A DNA stretch of 9,087 nucleotides, taken from assembly GCA_030590585.1 (NCBI GenBank), contig JAUUYD010000063.1:1-9087 (forward strand), written 5' to 3'. This DNA is from Spirochaeta sp. Its GTDB lineage: Bacteria; Spirochaetota; Spirochaetia; Spirochaetales_E; Spirochaetaceae_B. The translations under genes were made by a program, and so were the position numbers. Shown here one piece after another: positions 6,128 to 9,087 of this stretch (within the stretch, counting starts at the first letter, position 1; each line of letters starts with the position of its first letter). The notes under the pieces were generated by a model that made no database searches, was not told the origin of the DNA, and was given only the letters and a program-made list of their open reading frames with translations.

Positions 6128-6389
6128 TTTTACCCCCATAGATTTTATGGTATTTGCGGCTTGGAAATGCCGTCTTTAGTACAATCCGTTCCTGTTCATC
6201 AAGAAGGAATGGTACCGCCCATGTATATCCCCTTAACTGAATGATGAAATACTGTTGATTCTCCCGATTCGGATTATCAAGTGTATCAAGAACATCACCT
6301 TTTAGAATCATCCCGGAAATCTCCTCAAAAGAGACAGCCCTTTCCTGAATAAAAGTATCGTTCTTTGAACTATCCTAGAGGATTTCCAT
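6120..6389 (-). pseudogene. BrnT-like toxin gene with amber stop at codon 5
   Basis: From ATG 6389 the frame reads MEIL, a TAG (6377-6375), then DSSKNDTFIQERAVSFEEI and on to PSRKYHKIYGGKND, 89 codons in all. The pattern of W followed by KN, then ERG/A-x-SFEE, a middle LDTLDNPN, AVPFLLD and a C-terminal PSRK is that of short toxins paired with CopG antitoxins. In that family position 5 is typically Trp, so TGG to TAG is the simplest explanation. An internal ATG at 6311, with GAGGAG nine bases upstream, could still give a 63-residue product lacking the first strand and helix. The gene overlaps its antitoxin. Most likely it is a disarmed toxin; amber suppression or a sequence error are alternatives. 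Confidence 0.75.
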
Positions 6390-6398
6390 ATAGCCATC

Positions 6399-6482
6399 TT
6401 AACTTGCTGGTATATACATTGTCAGCTTTTTGTATTTCTGAGTTTTTCGGATGACCTCTACCGCGGTGACAGTTACAGCCAT
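6399..6482 (-). CDS. Possible 27-aa small ORF upstream of the broken toxin
   Basis: ATG 6482 follows AGGAG at 6491-6487, and the frame runs MAVTVTAVEVIRKTQKYKKL to a TAA at 6401-6399, nine bases before the original toxin start. The product would be a short basic peptide with a helix-like centre. It may be a leader peptide or the tail of a lost gene. I know no family for it. The good ribosome-binding site and its position are the only support. Confidence 0.25.
   Translation of the reverse strand: MAVTVTAVEVIRKTQKYKKLTMYIPAS
6410..6417. promoter_or_regulatory. GTATATAC palindrome, candidate TA operator
   Basis: A perfect 8-bp palindrome lies just upstream of the original toxin start. Ribbon-helix-helix repressors often bind short AT-rich palindromes of this kind next to their promoter. 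On the minus strand it follows CTGACA, a weak -35. It is short, so chance is possible. Confidence 0.3.
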
Positions 6483-6490
6483 GATGCTCC

Positions 6491-6499
6491 TGTAATAAT
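6491..6499 (+). promoter_or_regulatory. Possible extended -10 promoter of the orphan antitoxin
   Basis: TGT followed by AATAAT forms a plausible extended -10 about 22 bases before the start codon at 6522. No convincing -35 is spaced correctly. AAGGGG at 6511-6516 is the ribosome-binding site. Confidence 0.28.
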
Positions 6500-6521
6500 A
6501 TCTGTCTGAAAAGGGGTTAAT

Positions 6522-6755
6522 ATGAGTTTCTTGAGCCTTCGGCTGCCCGATTCATTACATAACAGTTTACGTGAGATTTCAAAAAAAGATCACGTATCAA
6601 TCAACCAATTCATCTCAAGTGCTGTAGCAGAGAAAATCACGGCCCTGGAAACAGAGAACTACCTGGAGGCTCAAGGCAATGGTGGTTCCCGGAAAGCATT
6701 CGATGCTGTCCTGGGCAAAGTCCGCGAGACCGAACCTGATTCGGCTGATCAATAG
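6522..6755 (+). CDS. Orphan ribbon-helix-helix (Arc/HicB-like) antitoxin
   Basis: The protein is 77 aa. SLRLPDSLHNSLREISKKD, then VSINQFISSAVAEKITALE, is a clear ribbon-helix-helix pattern: a DNA-binding strand, then two helices with the turn before VSINQF. The C-terminal tail (about 48-77) is polar and probably disordered, as in antitoxins where it wraps the toxin. The start is set by AAGGGG five bases upstream. Such proteins normally precede a toxin gene on the same strand. Here the next plus-strand bases run straight into the tail of convergent brnA, so no partner is left. It may persist as a repressor or an immunity gene. Confidence 0.78.
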   Translation: MSFLSLRLPDSLHNSLREISKKDHVSINQFISSAVAEKITALETENYLEAQGNGGSRKAFDAVLGKVRETEPDSADQ

Positions 6756-6787
6756 TAATCCCGGGGCAGCTTCGAAAATGGTAAAAG

Positions 6788-6801
6788 ATATCCCCGGATA
6801 T
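6788..6801. repeat. Short inverted repeat between convergent genes
   Basis: ATATCC-cc-GGATAT lies in the 87-bp gap between the orphan antitoxin and brnA. The two-base loop is too tight for a good RNA hairpin. It could be a protein site or the trace of a lost operator. Confidence 0.25.
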
Positions 6802-6842
6802 GTTTTGAAATGGGATATATGACTGGAGGGCCGGGATGGGCG

Positions 6843-7085
6843 TTAACTTGCGTGTAAGTGGTCAGCTTCAGCCTTTAATCTTTCAGCTATCCAAACTTTT
6901 ATAATGGATTGTCTTGTAACACCAATCCTTTTTGCTTCCCGGTCAAGAGAATTTATTACCCATTCAGGGAAGTCGACATTAACTTTTTTCGTTTGCATCC
7001 CATTTCTTTTTAATGTTGACATATCCAGATGCTCAGTAATATCTGCACCACTATCAAATAAAGCATCTAATTCTTCAGCTTTCAT
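6843..7085 (-). CDS. brnA: BrnA-type antitoxin
   Basis: From ATG 7085 the protein is 80 aa and opens KAEELDALFDSGADITEHLD, the N-terminal pattern of BrnA. A basic linker, VNVDFPEWVINSLDREAKRI and GVTRQSIIKVWIAERL follow; this is the ribbon-helix-helix DNA-binding part. BrnA binds and inactivates BrnT, and the complex represses the shared promoter. The start is uncertain: ATG 7085 has AAAGGA at best spacing, ATG 7088 is three bases upstream, and ATG 7103 lacks a ribosome-binding site. The start overlaps the end of brnT by 11 bases, so toxin comes first and antitoxin second, as is usual for this family. The region is more A+T-rich than the motor operon, hinting at separate acquisition. Confidence 0.88.
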   Translation of the reverse strand: MKAEELDALFDSGADITEHLDMSTLKRNGMQTKKVNVDFPEWVINSLDREAKRIGVTRQSIIKVWIAERLKAEADHLHAS

Positions 7086-7338
7086 CATAAATCCTTTGTT
7101 CATTTACTCTAGATCTTCTAACTGAAATAAGTCTAATCAGGTCACTTCGTAATGCATAAAAAGCCGTCCAATATTTTCCATCTAGTTTTGAAATAAAAGC
7201 ATATCTGACTTCAGAATCACTTTTCGCCTGGATACTGACAGCCCCGCTGTCATCCCATAATGCTTGGGCTTCTTCAAAATCCAATCCATGTTTTATTTTG
7301 TTCCTACGACTTTTATTTATATCATACTCAAACTTCAT
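7075..7338 (-). CDS. brnT: BrnT-type ribonuclease toxin
   Basis: The protein is 87 aa. It shows FEYDINKSRRNKIKHGLDFEE at the start (the KHG-x-x-FEEA signature), SDSEVRYAF in the middle, LRSDLIRLISVRRS near the end, and a final ERR/NEQR-x-YD motif. BrnT has a compact RelE-like fold and cleaves RNA to arrest growth under stress until BrnA neutralises it. Length and all the signature blocks agree with an intact toxin. A weak CGAG precedes ATG 7338. A perfect inverted repeat covers its promoter, which fits autorepression by the BrnT-BrnA complex. It faces away from the PIN remnant upstream. Confidence 0.92.
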   Translation of the reverse strand: MKFEYDINKSRRNKIKHGLDFEEAQALWDDSGAVSIQAKSDSEVRYAFISKLDGKYWTAFYALRSDLIRLISVRRSRVNEQRIYDES

Positions 7339-7353
7339 GAATAATCTCGATGG

Positions 7354-7382
7354 TTATTACAGTATAAAAACAATACTGTAAA
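7354..7382 (-). promoter_or_regulatory. brnTA promoter overlapped by operator dyad
   Basis: On the minus strand, TTTACA (7382-7377), a 17-bp spacer and TAATAA (7359-7354) form a sigma-70-type promoter 15 bases before brnT. A perfect inverted repeat, TTACAGTAT (7357-7365) and ATACTGTAA (7373-7381) with a 7-bp centre, covers both promoter elements. This is the expected place for the BrnT-BrnA repressor complex. Confidence 0.72.
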
Positions 7383-7477
7383 TATACCTTTCCTGTCAAT
7401 AATAATAGGCAAAGTTTCGTGTGTTTTTGCACTAAACATAATACTTATTACTCTCTTTTTCGTCTGGCTGTTGAGTA

Positions 7478-7516
7478 TCTGGATTTTTCTTCGGAGTGAA
7501 TAAAGGGAAATCCAGA
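7478..7516. repeat. 9-bp inverted repeat of unknown role
   Basis: TCTGGATTT (7478-7486) and AAATCCAGA (7508-7516) are perfect inverted arms, 21 bp apart. They lie in the otherwise gene-poor stretch 7383-7523 and just upstream of the degraded PIN module. They may be the old operator of that module or a hairpin; no T-run follows. Confidence 0.35.
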
Positions 7517-7646
7517 ATCCACATTGAAACTCCGGCTTGTTTTCAGGAATAGGTACTCAACTGCAGAAATGCTGGGATTGTCCCTTGAGCGTATGAAAGC
7601 TCTCATCGAAGATTGGTCAGCTGTTTCAGATGCCGTTGAAGCCTGA
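7500..7646 (+). pseudogene. 3' end of a small gene upstream of the PIN remnant (possible antitoxin)
   Basis: After an in-frame TGA (7497-7499) the frame is open to TGA 7644-7646. Its end reads RYSTAEMLGLSLERMKAL, then IEDWSAVSDAVEA, a helical HTH-like stretch. The stop overlaps the ATG of the PIN frame (7630), as antitoxin-toxin pairs often do. The only in-frame ATG (7569) would leave 25 aa, and TTG 7524 would give 40. No ribosome-binding site is seen, so the front has probably decayed or shifted frame. The family is not recognised; the antitoxin role is inferred from position. Confidence 0.4.
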
Positions 7647-7720
7647 TGCCCTTGTCTGCGATGCGAACATCCTCATCGATCACCTGTCTGCAGACCCGGG
7701 AATTGTTCAAGCAGTCGGCT
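7630..7720 (+). pseudogene. N-terminal stub of a PIN-domain toxin
   Basis: ATG 7630 reads MPLKPDALVCDANILIDHL, then SADPGIVQAV. VCDANILID, with Asp11 as the first metal-binding acid, is the opening strand of PIN-domain ribonucleases (VapC-like). Family members run to about 130 residues or more with further acidic sites, but here the likeness stops after about 30 residues. The frame then continues antisense through the end of the convergent higA. The rest was evidently lost when the higBA block was joined here; the junction lies near 7715-7725. Confidence 0.65.
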
Positions 7721-7723
7721 TTT

Positions 7724-8923
7724 CTATTTTTCGAAACACTTCCGAACCTCCCTGGTACCAAGAAGATTCCGGAATACCGAATAATTCTTGCGTGCATATT
7801 GGATTCGTCCAGCCAGAATTGCCGGATGGAGCTCATGACGGCGAGCTGTCATCCGGACATCAGCTTGAGATAAATAAGTTTCGGAATCAAAGTGAAGATC
7901 GCCTGGAATCAGGGCTTCTTCGGCAAACTCGTCCGCTTCCTTCTCTATATCATCTTCACCGGCGAGGCCTCTCAATGTCATATCATCAGCAAGTGAGGGG
8001 CGATTCTCAATATCCAGATGTTTGACGACATGCCCAAGTTCATGCAGCAGAACGAACCAGAAATTATCCAGTCTGTCAAATCTTCCGGTAACGATAATTA
8101 CCGGAGTTCCATCTGAGCGGAGGAAAGCGGCGCCATCAAGATAAGTCTTCTTATACGAAGGGAGGTATATCAGTATGATTCCGTACTTCCCGAGGAATTC
8201 TTTCGCTCGCAATGGTCCTTCATCAAGTACACTAAGTGCCGTTAAACCTTTTAAGAAGGTTCTATCGATCAGTTCGGGCTCATATTTCTCAGAAACTGTT
8301 TGTCGAACAGCTAATGTCATGGCGTGCAAGCTCCACCCCAACATAGCGTATGGATTTCGCTTCTCATTCAGACGGGACGTCCCACTCTTCCTGTATTGAA
8401 TTGCTGGTACATTAAACAACGTACCGATATCCGCAAGTAAACCCTTAACTGCTTGTTCGATGTTACCGAGGGGATCTTTCATCTTCAGAAAATCGAAAGC
8501 ACCCGCGTCCGCCATTTCCTTCACCGGAAATTTATCGTATTCCAGATTCTGCATTTCATCATCAAGGGAGGCCCCGGATTCCCTTAGGAGAACTTCGGCG
8601 GAGATTCCGAGCTGCCGGTGGATATTCCGGATCATCTTCAGGGAAAGCACGGCTTTACCCGACAGTATTTCTGAGACCTTGGACCGTGAACCGATGAGAG
8701 TCACGAGATCTGCTTGTTTCAGGCCTTCCTGGTCCATGCGGAACTTAATCGCCTCGATAGGATCAGGAAGGTCCATGGCGTAGTGCTCGTCCTCATAGGT
8801 CTCGATGAGAAGCGCCAGTACCTCCATTTTATCGTATTCTTCGCTTCCCGGAGCAGCATCAAAAATCTCTTCCATGCGGCCAAGAGCTGCATCATAATCT
8901 TTCTCATTCCGGATAATCTTCAT
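7724..8923 (-). CDS. higA: HigA-like antitoxin fused to an ImmA/IrrE-type metallopeptidase
   Basis: The protein is 399 aa. Residues 1-56 are an acidic N-terminal helix region typical of HigA (IFDAAPGSEEYDKMEVLALL). Residues about 57-115 are an XRE-like HTH (GLKQADLVTLIGSRSKVSEI, SLKMIRNIHRQLGI). The C-terminal part is an ImmA/IrrE-type domain with a zinc motif HELGH (294-298) and a downstream EKEADEFAEEALIP block that supplies the likely third ligand. The HTH should bind the higBA promoter. The peptidase domain resembles proteins that cleave repressors in mobile elements and the DNA-damage response, so it may control antitoxin or repressor turnover. Start ATG 8923 has GGAGGA six bases upstream; the frame is open to 8998 but that stretch overlaps higB. 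The ending (LLGTREVRKCF) looks native, so the gene is full length. Confidence 0.9.
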   Translation of the reverse strand: MKIIRNEKDYDAALGRMEEIFDAAPGSEEYDKMEVLALLIETYEDEHYAMDLPDPIEAIKFRMDQEGLKQADLVTLIGSRSKVSEILSGKAVLSLKMIRNIHRQLGISAEVLLRESGASLDDEMQNLEYDKFPVKEMADAGAFDFLKMKDPLGNIEQAVKGLLADIGTLFNVPAIQYRKSGTSRLNEKRNPYAMLGWSLHAMTLAVRQTVSEKYEPELIDRTFLKGLTALSVLDEGPLRAKEFLGKYGIILIYLPSYKKTYLDGAAFLRSDGTPVIIVTGRFDRLDNFWFVLLHELGHVVKHLDIENRPSLADDMTLRGLAGEDDIEKEADEFAEEALIPGDLHFDSETYLSQADVRMTARRHELHPAILAGRIQYARKNYSVFRNLLGTREVRKCFEK

Positions 8924-8936
8924 ATCTGTCCTCCGT

Positions 8937-9087
8937 CTATGAACGATATCTGTACATACTCGCGTCGATGTTATCGTACTCACCATGGGTCCCGACAAAC
9001 AGGATGAAGACTATGCCGGGTTCATACCGTACCTGGCATAATAGTCGGTACTTATTACCGCTGATGTTGAATACGATGCGATTATCA
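8937..9087 (-). CDS. higB: HigB-type mRNA interferase toxin (N-terminus outside window)
   Basis: I translated the minus strand from the window edge to TAG 8939-8937, which gives the last 49 residues. These include NRIVFNISGNKYRLL, then VRYEPGIVFILFVGTHGEYDNIDA, the C-terminal half of the HigB family (RelE-like, about 100 aa). HigB cleaves mRNA in association with the ribosome. The order toxin then antitoxin, with a 13-bp gap to higA, is the usual one for HigBA. The promoter lies outside the window. I see no frame break in the visible part. Confidence 0.9.
   Translation of the reverse strand, partial: DNRIVFNISGNKYRLLCQVRYEPGIVFILFVGTHGEYDNIDASMYRYRS

Noticed and set aside
7630..8025. A complete 131-aa plus-strand gene
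   Set aside because: Only the first 30 or so residues look like PIN; the rest is antisense to the end of higA, which has a convincing protein sequence.
1..9087. CRISPR array suggested by the CARF-type sensor
   Set aside because: No regularly spaced repeats, cas genes or Csm6/Csx1-type effectors are seen anywhere in the window.

Overview
The window looks like accessory DNA from a diderm (Gram-negative-type) bacterium of moderate G+C. It has sigma-54 control, a transglutaminase-like protein that appears to be exported, and a MotA/ExbB plus MotB/ExbD-type motor pair. The toxin-antitoxin (TA) families present are common in Spirochaetota and Desulfobacterota, but I cannot fix the taxon from sequence alone.

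Left part (1-5743): a divergent regulator-plus-operon unit. On the minus strand (902 to beyond base 1) is the N-terminal 300 residues of an RtcR-family sigma-54 activator. It has a CARF-like sensor domain, then an AAA+ domain with Walker A and a GAYTGA sigma-54 contact loop. Facing away from it is a textbook sigma-54 promoter (1077-1093) that drives seven tightly packed genes. They encode two small soluble proteins (69 and 76 aa), a five-TM protein with a coiled coil and a transglutaminase-like domain (C347/H377/D421), a MotA/TolQ/ExbB-like channel with a long helical tail, its MotB/ExbD-like partner, a very basic 294-aa protein of unknown family, and a 178-aa helical protein. Most junctions overlap (TAATG, 13 bp, TGATG, ATGA, ATGA). 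In the classic arrangement RtcR controls RNA repair (rtcBA). Here none of the visible operon genes is an RNA-repair enzyme. The products look like an ion-driven envelope machine, so the unit reads as a nucleotide/RNA-sensing regulator wired to a membrane motor. I do not recognise it as a named system; the closest idea is a Zorya-like (ZorA/ZorB) motor with different effectors.

Right part (5744-9087): a graveyard and nursery of TA modules. In order: a CopG-type antitoxin with a BrnT-like toxin whose codon 5 is an amber stop (5813-6389, minus); an orphan ribbon-helix-helix antitoxin (6522-6755, plus); an intact brnT-brnA pair with a perfect 9-bp operator dyad on its promoter (6843-7382, minus); the stub of a PIN-domain toxin and the end of a preceding gene (7500-7720, plus); and higB (partial) with higA fused to an ImmA/IrrE-type metallopeptidase domain (7724-9087, minus). 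Base composition becomes more A+T-rich around brnTA, and gene remnants abut intact modules. Both point to repeated insertion and loss.

No rRNA, tRNA, CRISPR array or intact transposase was seen.
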